Source: Vibrio fortis
Lineage (GTDB): Bacteria; Pseudomonadota; Gammaproteobacteria; Enterobacterales; Vibrionaceae
Length of the DNA: 64,000 bases
NCBI RefSeq assembly: GCF_000695685.1
Contig: NZ_JFFR01000027.1
Location: forward strand, 682,001 to 746,000
Direction: 5' to 3'
Part shown: positions 43,254 through 52,605 of the stretch, piece after piece
Numbering within the stretch: the first letter of the stretch is position 1
How the letters are laid out: each line of letters starts with the position of its first letter
The notes under the pieces: generated by a model
The model's input: only the letters and a program-made list of their open reading frames with translations
Told to the model about the DNA's origin: nothing
The model's database searches: none
Position numbers and translations under genes: made by a program

Positions 43254-44588
43254 CTACCACTCAATATTGGAGAGCCCTGAATCAGAGCTTGGGGTAGAGG
43301 TTGATTCCTGCGCTTTCACTTCTTCCTGAACTGTCTCCGGCGGCATGACCACTTGAGGTTGTGGTACCGCTGTAGCTTTGAGTTCTGCTTTATGCTCAGC
43401 ACTCTCAAGTCCAGCTAGATGTTCGATTCTTTGATGTACGGCGTTGTTATCGCCGACCAGTTCTTCGAGTAATTCTGGTAATGACATTCCTCCCCAACGT
43501 ATCGCTCGTTTAAGTAGTAAATAAATTGGACTGTGTGGTTCATTCTCTAAAAAGTAGTCGGCAATCACCTGCAGATCTGCCAATGCTTGTTCACGAGTCG
43601 CTGCTGCACTGGCTGTTGCCATAGTCGCGATTGCAGGTGAGCTGAGAGCAGCAGGAGCGGCAGCAGAAACTGGAGATACAGCGGGCGTGATCGGCGACTC
43701 TGCGACAGCATCTGCAACAGCGGGATCAACTGTTGGTGTTACTTCCACGGGCTCTGGTTCAGCCGGCGTTTCGACTACAGGGTCAAGTGGCCAATGAGCG
43801 AACTGTTCCCCAACAAGGTATCGAAGTGCTGAAATTAATCGCTCAATAGACTCTTTGACAAAACGGAAACTCAAAGCCTGAGCACCGACATCACCACACT
43901 TACTTGAAATCAATGTTTCAAGCTGAGTTAGCGCCTCTAAAGACTCACCCAGTGCCAAGATACGAGCTTCAACCTCACCTCTTTCACTCGCCAGAGCCGA
44001 CACCGCTTCAGCTTTTAATGTCGCTAAAGTGCCGTCTTTTTCATTCTTGTAGAACCTGCCGTAATCGATATCACCCACTAGCGCTAACATTTGAAGCGGC
44101 ATGTACAACAAACCACTCTCTGCGGTATCACCAATCAGCTGTAGCAAAGGTTTGATTCTGTGCTCTGCCACTTCAACCGCTTGTTGCTGTTCAGTGTCAC
44201 CTTTACGTTTTTTCTCTGGTAATACAGGGTTTAGCGTGTCCCAGTACTTTTCGACCACGCTCTCCATAGTTTTCAGCGAGCTCGACAAATTCTGGAACGG
44301 CTCTGGCCCAAACAACTGAGCAACGGTGAACCACGAGAAGATTTCAAGGTCTTTCGAATTCTCTTTCAGACATTGATAGCAGGTGTCCGACAACTTTTGC
44401 CAGTTCGCGAAATTCGCCTCCACTAGCTCTGCATCTTCTAGAGCATCGGGAATTTCCATTAGCTGACGAAATGACGACTGCGCCATATTGAATTCGTTAC
44501 GGTAGCCACGAAACAGCGAGCGATTATCTTTTAGATATTCACCACAAGGTGCTTCATCAGAGATCGGTGTCAGCAAATCTTCAAACAT
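43254..44588 (-). CDS. tssA: T6SS protein TssA
   Basis: A 444-residue cytoplasmic TssA with the N-terminal ImpA domain (PISDEAPCGEYLKDN; WFTVAQLFGPEPFQN), a Pro/Val/Ala-rich linker (about 285-330), and a short C-terminal domain ending in SPIYLLLKRAIRWGGMSLPE, the usual TssA tail. It coordinates sheath growth. 14 bases after the RelA/SpoT-like gene. Confidence 0.92.
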   Translation of the reverse strand: MFEDLLTPISDEAPCGEYLKDNRSLFRGYRNEFNMAQSSFRQLMEIPDALEDAELVEANFANWQKLSDTCYQCLKENSKDLEIFSWFTVAQLFGPEPFQNLSSSLKTMESVVEKYWDTLNPVLPEKKRKGDTEQQQAVEVAEHRIKPLLQLIGDTAESGLLYMPLQMLALVGDIDYGRFYKNEKDGTLATLKAEAVSALASERGEVEARILALGESLEALTQLETLISSKCGDVGAQALSFRFVKESIERLISALRYLVGEQFAHWPLDPVVETPAEPEPVEVTPTVDPAVADAVAESPITPAVSPVSAAAPAALSSPAIATMATASAAATREQALADLQVIADYFLENEPHSPIYLLLKRAIRWGGMSLPELLEELVGDNNAVHQRIEHLAGLESAEHKAELKATAVPQPQVVMPPETVQEEVKAQESTSTPSSDSGLSNIEW

Positions 44589-44602
44589 TCATTGATTCCT
44601 TA

Positions 44603-45655
44603 CTACTTCGCATGCCAATTGGCTGCTGTACCCGTTACACCTGGCTTATGCTGAGACTTTGTGAAATTCGCCCAGATAAAGCTCGCCAAAAACGAGATGG
44701 CCCAAGCTTGCGCGTTACTAGAGTCTTGATTAGCCGCTTTCTTGTAATCATAAGGGCCACATTGAATCACGAGTGGTTTCTTACGATTCTTGTAGCTGTA
44801 GTGTTGAGCTGCCGGTAACGATTCACACTCCTTAGACGAAGGAAGTTTGAATTTCGCTGAGACCATCTTGGATAGGATGCTTGCTGCCAACAGTACGTCC
44901 TGATCTCCACATGCAATACTTCGACAGTGAGTAATAGCCGTTCTTAGCTTGTTCGCTACTTTTCCTGAAATATCAGCAGGAACAGTGATGACACAATCCG
45001 TGTCGTCCCAAACAAACTTCTGCTTGCCATCGATATAAGCAAGGCGTGACAGGTTATAGAAAGCATGACCATAGGTTTTACCCCAAGCCATCTGACTCAC
45101 GTTTAATTGAAGTTCGACAATATGAGGGATCGTTTTCTTAGGCGTAGGTACGTTGTTGACCTTAGTTGAAAAGTCGATTTCTACCTGTAAGAAAAACTTC
45201 ACGTCTTTGTATTGGTCTAGAATCTCCTTTTCCCAGAGATCTTTTACAGCGTCTGATTGTTTGTCTTTAATCGCCTGATATTCAGGTGTTGTGTAGATGT
45301 AGTCTCGGAATGCGAACATCTGAGCGATAGTGCTAAAAACAATCGTTGCACGAGCGATGTCCTTTACCGCCAAAGGCTTTTTGACACCCTGCGTTTTATC
45401 TGTCGTAGGGTCATCCCAATTAGTAATGCCACACTTAGCTGCGATACGCTCACGCGTTTTCAAAGGCCCACGGTTATAGGCAATCGCCTTACCTGACTCA
45501 TTATTTACTTTACGAGTAAGATTAAGCATAAAAGCATGCAGCTTGGGGTTAGCCAGCTTAGCTTGCTCGACAAGTTCTTCTATCTGTTCGCGCTTATGGT
45601 CATTGTCCCAAAACGTTGTTTGAGAAATAACTCCCTCAAGAGTATGCGTTGGCAT
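44603..45655 (-). CDS. Candidate T6SS effector with RelA/SpoT-synthetase-like motifs
   Basis: A 350-residue soluble protein with no signal peptide. I do not recognise a named family. Its middle resembles (p)ppGpp-type synthetases in order: basic LKTRERIAAK (65-74), then VKDIARATIVF (97-107; like the IYDVRAVRIV segment with the metal-binding Asp99), and VELQLNVSQMAWGKTYGHAFY (180-200, shortened comparison: E181, Q183, M189, G196, H197) like VEIQIRTxxM ... GxAxHxxY. A C-terminal about 120 residues is unmatched. It follows the PAAR gene directly, a usual place for cargo. RSH-type T6SS toxins (Tas1) are known. No separate immunity gene lies beside it. ATG 45655 is supported by GGAGG five bases upstream; a GTG at 45667 is in that leader. 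Confidence 0.6.
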   Translation of the reverse strand: MPTHTLEGVISQTTFWDNDHKREQIEELVEQAKLANPKLHAFMLNLTRKVNNESGKAIAYNRGPLKTRERIAAKCGITNWDDPTTDKTQGVKKPLAVKDIARATIVFSTIAQMFAFRDYIYTTPEYQAIKDKQSDAVKDLWEKEILDQYKDVKFFLQVEIDFSTKVNNVPTPKKTIPHIVELQLNVSQMAWGKTYGHAFYNLSRLAYIDGKQKFVWDDTDCVITVPADISGKVANKLRTAITHCRSIACGDQDVLLAASILSKMVSAKFKLPSSKECESLPAAQHYSYKNRKKPLVIQCGPYDYKKAANQDSSNAQAWAISFLASFIWANFTKSQHKPGVTGTAANWHAK

Positions 45656-45695
45656 CGTTCCCTCCACTCACCATCTTCATAGTTAGTCCTTTCAA

Positions 45696-45995
45696 CTACC
45701 CACCTATTTGAACCGTCGGAGCACCAAAAACAATGCTGCCCCCGTGACTTGTTGTGTCGCCCATTCGTGCAGCCGGAGTGCTATTAATTAGAACAGTCGC
45801 ACTGCCTTTTACAATGCTGTCCGGTGGTCCTACACATACCAGCGAGTCACCCATTTTTGCCGCTGGTAATTTACATATCAGTACAGTGACTGCGCCCGGT
45901 CCTACAATTGGCCCACCCACATGAGGAATTGGCGGTGTACCCGGTGTTTGCATCGGACAGGTGTGCATGTCAGTTAATCTTGCGGCAGACGGCAT
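45696..45995 (-). CDS. PAAR-domain spike-tip protein
   Basis: A 99-residue PAAR protein that caps the VgrG spike. It shows the repeated PAAR pattern: PSAARLTDMHTCPM, PAAKMGDSLVC and TPAARMGDTTSHGG, with His and Cys residues for zinc. There is no toxin extension, so cargo would be separate. Two ATGs lie in tandem (45998 and 45995); the second is six bases from the AGGAGG site and is preferred. Confidence 0.92.
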   Translation of the reverse strand: MPSAARLTDMHTCPMQTPGTPPIPHVGGPIVGPGAVTVLICKLPAAKMGDSLVCVGPPDSIVKGSATVLINSTPAARMGDTTSHGGSIVFGAPTVQIGG

Positions 45996-46573
45996 CATTG
46001 GCCTCCTTCACTAATCATCCCAGAGCCACCATTGGCAATGTCGATGGCACTGCTAAACACCTTCTTGTAATAAGCCTTATACCCAGACCATTCAGGTAAG
46101 GCGGCGGCTGTGTTTACAGCACCAGCCACAGCTTTTGCGTAAAGAAGATCGGCAGGCATCACGACAGGCAAATCTGCAGGTGCAATGCTGCCTTGACCAC
46201 TCCAAAATACGGATTGCCCTACCCATCTCGCTGAGCTTTCATTTGGCAGAGGCTCTAAGGTCTTTTCAATGTGTCTTCGCGCCGCTTCGTTGGGCTCTTT
46301 CACCCACTTGCCACTCTCATTAATGAGCTTCAGTTCTTGGTTAGTTAAATCAGCCTTTCTTAACAACGTCGCTTGTACCGACCACCAAACCGCCTCTCGC
46401 ATTGGCAACGCGTGTGCGAGGTAGTTGGTGAGGTCAATATTCAAACCAGCTTCTTGCAACTTAGCGATCGCCTCTGTTGGTAACGTCTCTCCGTTTACCA
46501 ATGCGCTTGCTTCTTCTGATAATTCAAAATGAGCAAGTATCTGAGCTGAATTCTTGTACGGGATCTTTTTCAT
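45995..46573 (-). CDS. Small protein between VgrG and PAAR, possible DUF6931-type adaptor
   Basis: A 192-residue protein of unknown function without signal peptide. LTNYLAHALPMREAVWWSVQATLL is the most conserved-looking part (cited shortened: ALPMREAVWW), followed by a helical middle and a hydrophobic patch (AKAVAGAVNTAAAL). I recall similar proteins encoded between VgrG and PAAR genes (DUF6931), but cannot confirm the family. Its ATG overlaps the vgrG stop and its stop overlaps the PAAR start, pointing to a role as adaptor or chaperone loading the spike. Inference. Confidence 0.65.
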   Translation of the reverse strand: MKKIPYKNSAQILAHFELSEEASALVNGETLPTEAIAKLQEAGLNIDLTNYLAHALPMREAVWWSVQATLLRKADLTNQELKLINESGKWVKEPNEAARRHIEKTLEPLPNESSARWVGQSVFWSGQGSIAPADLPVVMPADLLYAKAVAGAVNTAAALPEWSGYKAYYKKVFSSAIDIANGGSGMISEGGQ

Positions 46574-48627
46574 TAGTTCACCATCACTATTGTGCCTTTC
46601 ACGGCAGTTTGACCTGATGAACTGATCTCAGCGGTTGCTGCTCCAGAAACCTTGGCGGTAACGTCCCCTTTTAACTCTGCGTTAAGCCCTTGAATCTTGG
46701 CTCCAGTACTGCCTTTCGCGGCAAAGCTCGTAGACGCACTAAGTGACATCGATGTGCTGGCCTTAGCGCTTAAAGAGCCTTTTGATGAGATGCTAACAGA
46801 GGTGCCCGATTGGCTAAGGCTGCCGCCATCTAGCGAGACTTTTGAGCTACCACTGATAGCCACAGTGCCGCTTGATAACTCGATCTTATCGCTGCTGATC
46901 ACGATCTTGCTGCTACCCACTTTAAGAGTCAGGGTGTCATCCGCAGTTAGAGTGATCGTCTTACCCTCTCCGGTAATTGATTCTTTTGCCGTAAGGGCAT
47001 ACGACTTATCTGTAGAAAGTTCGATACCTTCTTTAGCAGATAGAATATTTTTCTGTTCAATGGTTTGCGTGACATTTTTAGTGACTGTCGACTTGTACTC
47101 TCCGCCCACGGTTTCGGTGTAATCATTAACAATGTCACGCGTCATATCTTTTGCGGCATTGACAGCAAACAGCTCATTGTCTTTCTTATCGTCGAGTTTG
47201 ATTTCATTCGCCTTGCCAGCCAACTTCGTCATCACGCCACTTTGAGTGGTGTTTGCGGTTGGATAAGGTGGCTTATGTTTACTGTTGTAAACACTTGAAA
47301 CGATCACTGGTTGGTCAGGGTCGCCATTGATAAAACTCACCAGTACTTCTTGACCCGCGCGAGGCAAAAATTGAGCGCCATATCCATTGCCAGCCATTGC
47401 CTGAGCAACACGAACCCAGCAACTGGTTTTATCGCCGCTCTCAGGATCCCAATGGAACTTGATTCTTACGCGTCCTAAAGCGTCATTCGCTGGCTCACCA
47501 TCTTTACTACCTGATACCAAAGCAGATTGCAGGCCATGCAAAACAGGTTTGTCTTTTCCGGCTGGATAAAACACTTGGTCTTCTGGAATGCAGGTTAATT
47601 CAGCCTTTAAGTCACCACTCTTTTCATCAAACTCGTAGCGCAGCTCAGAGACTAGATAATTGCCTTTCTGAGTAGTATCTGAATGACCCGCTAACTTTAG
47701 AAAGTGTCCTGCACAAACATCTGATGATTGCGTTTTGGCATAGGCTCTATCGTATGAAGAGTCCAGTTGACCGCGCTGGCTTTCAACCAAAGCACTGGCT
47801 AAATCGGTATAACTACCAGCAGGACTTGCTGATGGGTAACGATACTCAGTTAGCTTGGAGTTGTTCGATAGCGTATATTTCGATTTCTTCGCTTTACTCG
47901 TTACCAGTTTGGTTTGGTTATAGTCGTAGCCAGCAATTTCGAGTGATGCACTGTGAAAGCGCTTCTCTCGTTGCCAAGTATCAAGCACCTCATAATCACC
48001 CGACGGTTGTGCCGCATAATCAACGGTGACGCTATCGTCTGAAGCAAATGGTTTAGAGGCTTGTTGCAAATAAAGGGTGCCAGCTTTGCTGTCTTTACCG
48101 AAGTAATAGTGCACACCTTCTTCGGCTAGCAATCGAGTGACGAAATCAAAATCAGATTCATTAAATTGGATACAGTATTCGCGCTTGGTCGAGGGCATAC
48201 TCTTGACGCTGTAGTCGCCTTTGAAACCCAAGTCATCAAAGATGCTAGTAACGATCGTCTGTACACTAGCCTCTTGGAAAACACGACACTGACGAGAGTG
48301 TTTGAGCAAGAAGAACCAAGGCTGAACGGTTAGCTTAACGCCAAAATAGGAGGAATCGACACGTTGCGATTGCACCTGAGCCTTCACCACATAGCCGGTA
48401 AATGTTCGCACTTCTGTCCGACTTGTACCGGTTTCAGTGTAAAAATTGCAATCGATCGGCTCACCAATCCAATCTTCAGCACTGGAACTGGTCGCTAATA
48501 CCGTGACTTCAAACTCATACTCGTCGCTCACAACTTCAGAGACTGATAGCTCAGAAGCGACAAACTCTTTACTCTTTGAGTTTTTGACCACCAGAAGACT
48601 GCCCTGAGGTTCAATCAATTCGTTCAT
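46573..48627 (-). CDS. vgrG: T6SS spike protein VgrG (TssI)
   Basis: A 684-residue spike protein. It has the gp27-like N-terminal part, FNESDFDFVTRLLAEEGVHYYF, the gp5 OB-fold (PALNDALGRVRIKFHWDPES, shortened: GRVRIKFHW) and SCWVRVAQAMAGNGYGAQFLP with PRAGQEVLVSFINGDPDQPV, followed by a beta-helix of about 220 residues very rich in Ser, Thr, Lys and Ala. It ends without an enzyme domain, so effectors must bind to it or PAAR. ATG 48627 with GAGGAGG upstream. Confidence 0.94.
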   Translation of the reverse strand: MNELIEPQGSLLVVKNSKSKEFVASELSVSEVVSDEYEFEVTVLATSSSAEDWIGEPIDCNFYTETGTSRTEVRTFTGYVVKAQVQSQRVDSSYFGVKLTVQPWFFLLKHSRQCRVFQEASVQTIVTSIFDDLGFKGDYSVKSMPSTKREYCIQFNESDFDFVTRLLAEEGVHYYFGKDSKAGTLYLQQASKPFASDDSVTVDYAAQPSGDYEVLDTWQREKRFHSASLEIAGYDYNQTKLVTSKAKKSKYTLSNNSKLTEYRYPSASPAGSYTDLASALVESQRGQLDSSYDRAYAKTQSSDVCAGHFLKLAGHSDTTQKGNYLVSELRYEFDEKSGDLKAELTCIPEDQVFYPAGKDKPVLHGLQSALVSGSKDGEPANDALGRVRIKFHWDPESGDKTSCWVRVAQAMAGNGYGAQFLPRAGQEVLVSFINGDPDQPVIVSSVYNSKHKPPYPTANTTQSGVMTKLAGKANEIKLDDKKDNELFAVNAAKDMTRDIVNDYTETVGGEYKSTVTKNVTQTIEQKNILSAKEGIELSTDKSYALTAKESITGEGKTITLTADDTLTLKVGSSKIVISSDKIELSSGTVAISGSSKVSLDGGSLSQSGTSVSISSKGSLSAKASTSMSLSASTSFAAKGSTGAKIQGLNAELKGDVTAKVSGAATAEISSSGQTAVKGTIVMVN

Positions 48628-48677
48628 TGAACCTCCTCAATTTTCAGTGTGTAGTGCGATCCTTGCATATTCGACCC

Positions 48678-49676
48678 TTACTTCATGTCCGCGTTTACCA
48701 GTTCGGCAAACCGCAGCAATTGAATCGGAGGGAAGATAGACATGTTCCTTGCTACTTCCATGTTGATCGATATTGAGTAGCTGCTTAACTCAGCAATGGG
48801 TAGAGATCCCGGCTCTACGCCCTCAAAAAGCACTTTCTCAGCTTGGTTAGCCGCGAGTTGTCCTACTCGATAGTATTTATTCGATACCGAGATCAATGCG
48901 TTCGATTTTGTCACCATTGAATCGTAAGCAGATGCGACAGGTAAGCCATGAGCGACAGCAGACGCTGTGAACTCATCACGATTCGCTAGGTTGTAAGAGC
49001 TTGAACCGACGTACACTACATCCGCTCCTTGCTCGACAAGTTTCTGCATCTTAGTGTCAAACTGGCCAGGTAATGGTTTACCATTTTCATCAAGTTCGTA
49101 AGTCTCAACCAAGGTTTCAAATTCCATCTTCTGTTCTAAGCTCTGAAGCTTTTCGGTATTCAAGTTGGAGTTGAGCTCGGCTGTGGAGTACACCACGCCA
49201 ATCTTGTTCACTGGGAAGTATTCGCGCATAACACGGATCTGTACTTCTTCATCAATTCGATTTCGAATCCCAGTGACTAGCGTACGACCTGACGTTTGTG
49301 GGGAGTCAATAATGCCCGCACCTACAGGGTCAGCCACAATCATAAAGAGAGCCGGTATGTCACCTAACTTTGTCTTATTTCCAAACTCTTCTCGGGTCCC
49401 AATAATTGCTTTACTGACGCTGGTTCCCCAAGTCACAACTAAGTCTGGAGAGAGGGTTTTCGCCTCTTCTAGAAACTCTGCCAACTTCGTTTTATCCCGG
49501 TCTGCGTTTCGCAAAGTCACTTCGACCGGTAAGTTATTGGTTTTAATATAGTCAAAGAATCCTTGGCACGCCTCCTCACAACCACGCCAAACTGTCATAT
49601 AAACAGATTTCGGCTTTTCAGCGTGCGCCAAGCTAGAGACAATAAGGGTGATCAGCAATACGATTATCTTATTCAT
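48678..49676 (-). CDS. ABC_sub_bind (TrpX-like) periplasmic binding protein, no ABC partner
   Basis: A 332-residue exported binding protein of the ABC_sub_bind family (relatives bind tryptophan or related ligands). Signal peptide 1-19 (cleavage near SLAHA); two-domain fold with VVTWGTSVSKAIIGT, LFMIVADPVGAGI, a repeat-type VYVGSSSYNLANRDE and AYDSMVTKSNALISVS. No permease or ATPase gene follows; instead its ATG overlaps the sensor-MFS gene by four bases. It may present a ligand to the two sensors encoded upstream, as binding proteins do for some chemoreceptors and kinases. Inference. Confidence 0.85.
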   Translation of the reverse strand: MNKIIVLLITLIVSSLAHAEKPKSVYMTVWRGCEEACQGFFDYIKTNNLPVEVTLRNADRDKTKLAEFLEEAKTLSPDLVVTWGTSVSKAIIGTREEFGNKTKLGDIPALFMIVADPVGAGIIDSPQTSGRTLVTGIRNRIDEEVQIRVMREYFPVNKIGVVYSTAELNSNLNTEKLQSLEQKMEFETLVETYELDENGKPLPGQFDTKMQKLVEQGADVVYVGSSSYNLANRDEFTASAVAHGLPVASAYDSMVTKSNALISVSNKYYRVGQLAANQAEKVLFEGVEPGSLPIAELSSYSISINMEVARNMSIFPPIQLLRFAELVNADMK

Positions 49677-51811
49677 AATGACGACCCTACTGCTTTTCGC
49701 TCTGGCATTCTAAGAATCATAAACATGGCAATACCGGCGAGGAAAATACCGCCACCCACTATGGTCATCGCTTCACCAAAGCTGTAACTGATCAACAGTG
49801 ATGCCACTAAAATTGGACCAATTACGCTACCAATTCGCTCAGAGGTACGAAGTAAGCCAAGTACTTCGGTACGTCCAACTTCAGGTGTTGCTTCTGATGC
49901 TTCAAGTGCACAAGCGATAAGTGGTGCTTTCAAGATTGAATGCGCAATACCCATGAGTGTTACGGCCAGTAAGATCTTAAATATTGAATCATCACCGTAC
50001 ATCGAGATGAGTATTGCCCCAGATAGCAAGGTGCCCAGAACTACTAGCTGTTTTGTCTTCTGGGTGCGATCTGCAATGCCAGAAGCTATAGGGCTCAACG
50101 GAATGATCACCAATGAGTAGATCATCATGACGCGACCAATTTCCGATTGGCTGGCGTCGAGAGACACGAGATAAAGAGGAACCAAGAAATATAGGAAGCC
50201 CGTTAGCACAATTTTGGCTGGGATAGCACAGAACAAGATCACCGCCATGAAGCGCAAGTTTTTAGCCAACAACAAAACGCTACCCTTAGCTGCTGCTTTA
50301 CCTTTAGCGCTATCGCCAGAAACATCACCAATAAACATGCGCCATGCTAAGAAGCCTGCAAATGCCGCCAATAATGCCGAGAGTAAGAACACCGGCTGAT
50401 AACCAATACGGTCAGCAATGATTGCGCCTAAAGCGGTACCACACATCGTTGCTGTCATTAAGACACCTACAAAAATCGACATGCCTTTTGCTCGGTTTTC
50501 AGGTGTGATAACAGCTGCAATATAGCTTTGACAGCTTATGGTGATAATCGCGTAACCAAAGGCCGTCACACCACGAGCGATTACGATGTCCATGCTGTCT
50601 TGCGCAAAGGCACATCCAAAGTAACCACCAATTGCGGGAATCAAACCTAACAAGAAAAGTTGCTTCTGCCCCCAGCGGTCAACCCACTTTGCAGCAAATG
50701 GAGTACACGCAGCGATCACAAACATGAAGACGGAAATCGGCAGACCAAGCATCACATCTTTTGAAATCCAACTAGTCGGCTTATAAAACTCATTCACGAA
50801 TAGCGGCATGAAGGATTTTGAAAGCTCTTCTGCAAAAGAGAAAACAAAGAGCGGGATTCGGGCATCAACAATGTTGCCTTTGTGAAAGCCGAGTTTGCTC
50901 TCTAAACTAAATCGCTCGGAGATACTTGATAACTTGGAAGTGACGGTATTTGATTCAGAATGACCGTCGACATCAGATTTAGACGAAATAAATCTAGAAA
51001 ACAGAGCTTTAAAGCGAGACTGGAGATCTTTAGAGTCTTCGTTTAGACGCTGAGAAAACAGACCAATCACACCGTGGGAACTGGTTCTCTCATTAACGGA
51101 AAAGTCCCCTTTTACCTGACGCTTTAGGATTGACTCAGACTCTTCTAATGGCCCTGATACATAAAACATCACCACGACCATCACTACTTCGAAGCAAACC
51201 AGCAATACTGCGATCAGTACAATCGCGATGTCGAAAAAGATATCCGTCAGTTGAGACTGAACAAAGGTTGAACTCAAGCCCACGTATACGCGACCTGACA
51301 CCTCTTCCGCACCTTGAATTGCGAGCTGAAAGACATCGCTTTGAGCTTTGTCGGAACTAAATAGAGAAGGTAACAAGTTTGGCAATTCTTTGAAGACGAC
51401 AATCAATCGCTCCAAAAACGTAGCAGACAAATATTGATTCGAAACTTTTTCAAACGCCACGGCGTAAGTTGGGTCAAGCGTTTCGATCGCACCAGAGCGA
51501 TAAAGCACATCCTCATTCTGCGTAATCGCAACAAAGGTTAGCTCTGGGTAGGTTGTTAGCGTATTGTCTAGATAATCGTCCATCCCTTTTATTTGTTCAA
51601 AAGGAATACCGACATCGATCGCGAGCTCAACATCGTCTTGAATGTTCTGCGCAATAGCATTCGCTTTCTTAAGAAGTTCAGGCTTGATTGAAAAGTTGAA
51701 CTCAACCAAGGTGTAAGCCGCACTTAGGAAAGAGGCGAGAAATGCACTAACAATAGTAATCCAGATTAGGCGTTTGTTGATTAGGCCCGCCATAGTTTGA
51801 ACTCTACTCAT
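49673..51811 (-). CDS. Sensor-MFS fusion: periplasmic sensor, HAMP-like linker and major-facilitator transporter
   Basis: A 712-residue fusion protein. Residues 1-35: first helix; 36-190: periplasmic CHASE/Cache-like sensor (FVAITQNEDVLYRSG); 192-220: second helix; 220-255: HAMP-like segment (SGPLEESESILKRQVKGDFS); then about 60 residues of Ser-rich linker; 318-705: a full 12-helix MFS transporter with KWVDRWGQKQLF and GIADRTQKTKQL, the two motif-A-like loops. Joining a receptor module directly to a transporter is unusual. It overlaps both neighbours by four bases. Confidence 0.85.
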   Translation of the reverse strand: MSRVQTMAGLINKRLIWITIVSAFLASFLSAAYTLVEFNFSIKPELLKKANAIAQNIQDDVELAIDVGIPFEQIKGMDDYLDNTLTTYPELTFVAITQNEDVLYRSGAIETLDPTYAVAFEKVSNQYLSATFLERLIVVFKELPNLLPSLFSSDKAQSDVFQLAIQGAEEVSGRVYVGLSSTFVQSQLTDIFFDIAIVLIAVLLVCFEVVMVVVMFYVSGPLEESESILKRQVKGDFSVNERTSSHGVIGLFSQRLNEDSKDLQSRFKALFSRFISSKSDVDGHSESNTVTSKLSSISERFSLESKLGFHKGNIVDARIPLFVFSFAEELSKSFMPLFVNEFYKPTSWISKDVMLGLPISVFMFVIAACTPFAAKWVDRWGQKQLFLLGLIPAIGGYFGCAFAQDSMDIVIARGVTAFGYAIITISCQSYIAAVITPENRAKGMSIFVGVLMTATMCGTALGAIIADRIGYQPVFLLSALLAAFAGFLAWRMFIGDVSGDSAKGKAAAKGSVLLLAKNLRFMAVILFCAIPAKIVLTGFLYFLVPLYLVSLDASQSEIGRVMMIYSLVIIPLSPIASGIADRTQKTKQLVVLGTLLSGAILISMYGDDSIFKILLAVTLMGIAHSILKAPLIACALEASEATPEVGRTEVLGLLRTSERIGSVIGPILVASLLISYSFGEAMTIVGGGIFLAGIAMFMILRMPERKAVGSSL

Positions 51812-52605
51812 TTAATCACCTCGGTGTCTTGCTTTTCTTGCTTCTTTGAAAGCTCTTTTAATCTTTCTAATTCAGCAGACACCTCTGCTTTCATTTTCTC
51901 ACTCTGTTTGATCTGATCTGCGAATGTCTGGCTCATGGTGCCCGGTGGCGCTTTATCCAAAAGCTGTTTATCGCCCTTGGAATATTTTTGGATAAGGTCA
52001 ATGACACCCGCAACATCACCAAAGCCCAGCCTTACCACTAAGAAAACGATCAAAGCCGTTATTAGGAATATCACGACGGTTGCCTCTAAAAGATGCAACT
52101 TAACGAGAGCATATACACCAAAGAGTGCAGATTTGTCGTACTCGATGACTATACTGCCCGAAAGGTTTCCAAAACTATCGAAAGTCTGTAACCCGCTGTA
52201 TAACTGAGCATCGTTGTTGTACGACCAGTGAACTTCATTTGAGGTTAGGGCTCTACGCAGTACCTCAGGGGGAACATTTGTACCTTGAGTACTTGAAGAA
52301 TGAATCAGAAGCTCACCGTTTTGGTTCACCAAGGAGATAGCCGTTACATCGGACTCACGAGTTCGAGCGTGATTAAATTGGTCTTTAAGGTTATCTGCCG
52401 ACTCAAATGGTATACCCATGCGATCGACACGCTCCATTGAGGTTTTTAATGAAGAAGAAATAACATCGAGCTTTGATGAAACAACGTTCGACATAACACT
52501 GTCGAATTTCATGTAATTCATCAAATACAGAAGTCCTAATACAGACATTAAGATTATCCATACTGTAACCACTAGCCTTAAATGGACTTCAAAAAATGCT
52601 CTCAC
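51808..52605 (-). CDS. Two-TM periplasmic sensor protein without output domain
   Basis: A 265-residue inner-membrane protein: helix at about 10-30, a periplasmic domain of about 135 residues (ISLVNQNGELLIHSSS resembles Cache-like domains and the sensor half of the downstream fusion), a second helix (about 168-193), and a Lys/Glu-rich coiled coil of about 70 residues. No kinase, cyclase or MCP output domain is present. It is the first gene of the tight trio and so of the T6SS-directed gene run; signal probably passes by protein contact, perhaps to the sensor-MFS protein. Function unknown. Confidence 0.75.
   Translation of the reverse strand: MRAFFEVHLRLVVTVWIILMSVLGLLYLMNYMKFDSVMSNVVSSKLDVISSSLKTSMERVDRMGIPFESADNLKDQFNHARTRESDVTAISLVNQNGELLIHSSSTQGTNVPPEVLRRALTSNEVHWSYNNDAQLYSGLQTFDSFGNLSGSIVIEYDKSALFGVYALVKLHLLEATVVIFLITALIVFLVVRLGFGDVAGVIDLIQKYSKGDKQLLDKAPPGTMSQTFADQIKQSEKMKAEVSAELERLKELSKKQEKQDTEVIK

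Noticed and set aside
46697..47122. 141-codon plus-strand open frame
   Set aside because: Antisense to the low-complexity beta-helix of VgrG; repetitive Ser/Thr/Lys codons create long open frames.
48628..48677. Sigma-54 promoter ahead of vgrG, as in some Vibrio T6SS loci
   Set aside because: No TGGCA-N-TTGC-type element seen by eye here or before hcp, and no VasH-type activator gene in the window.
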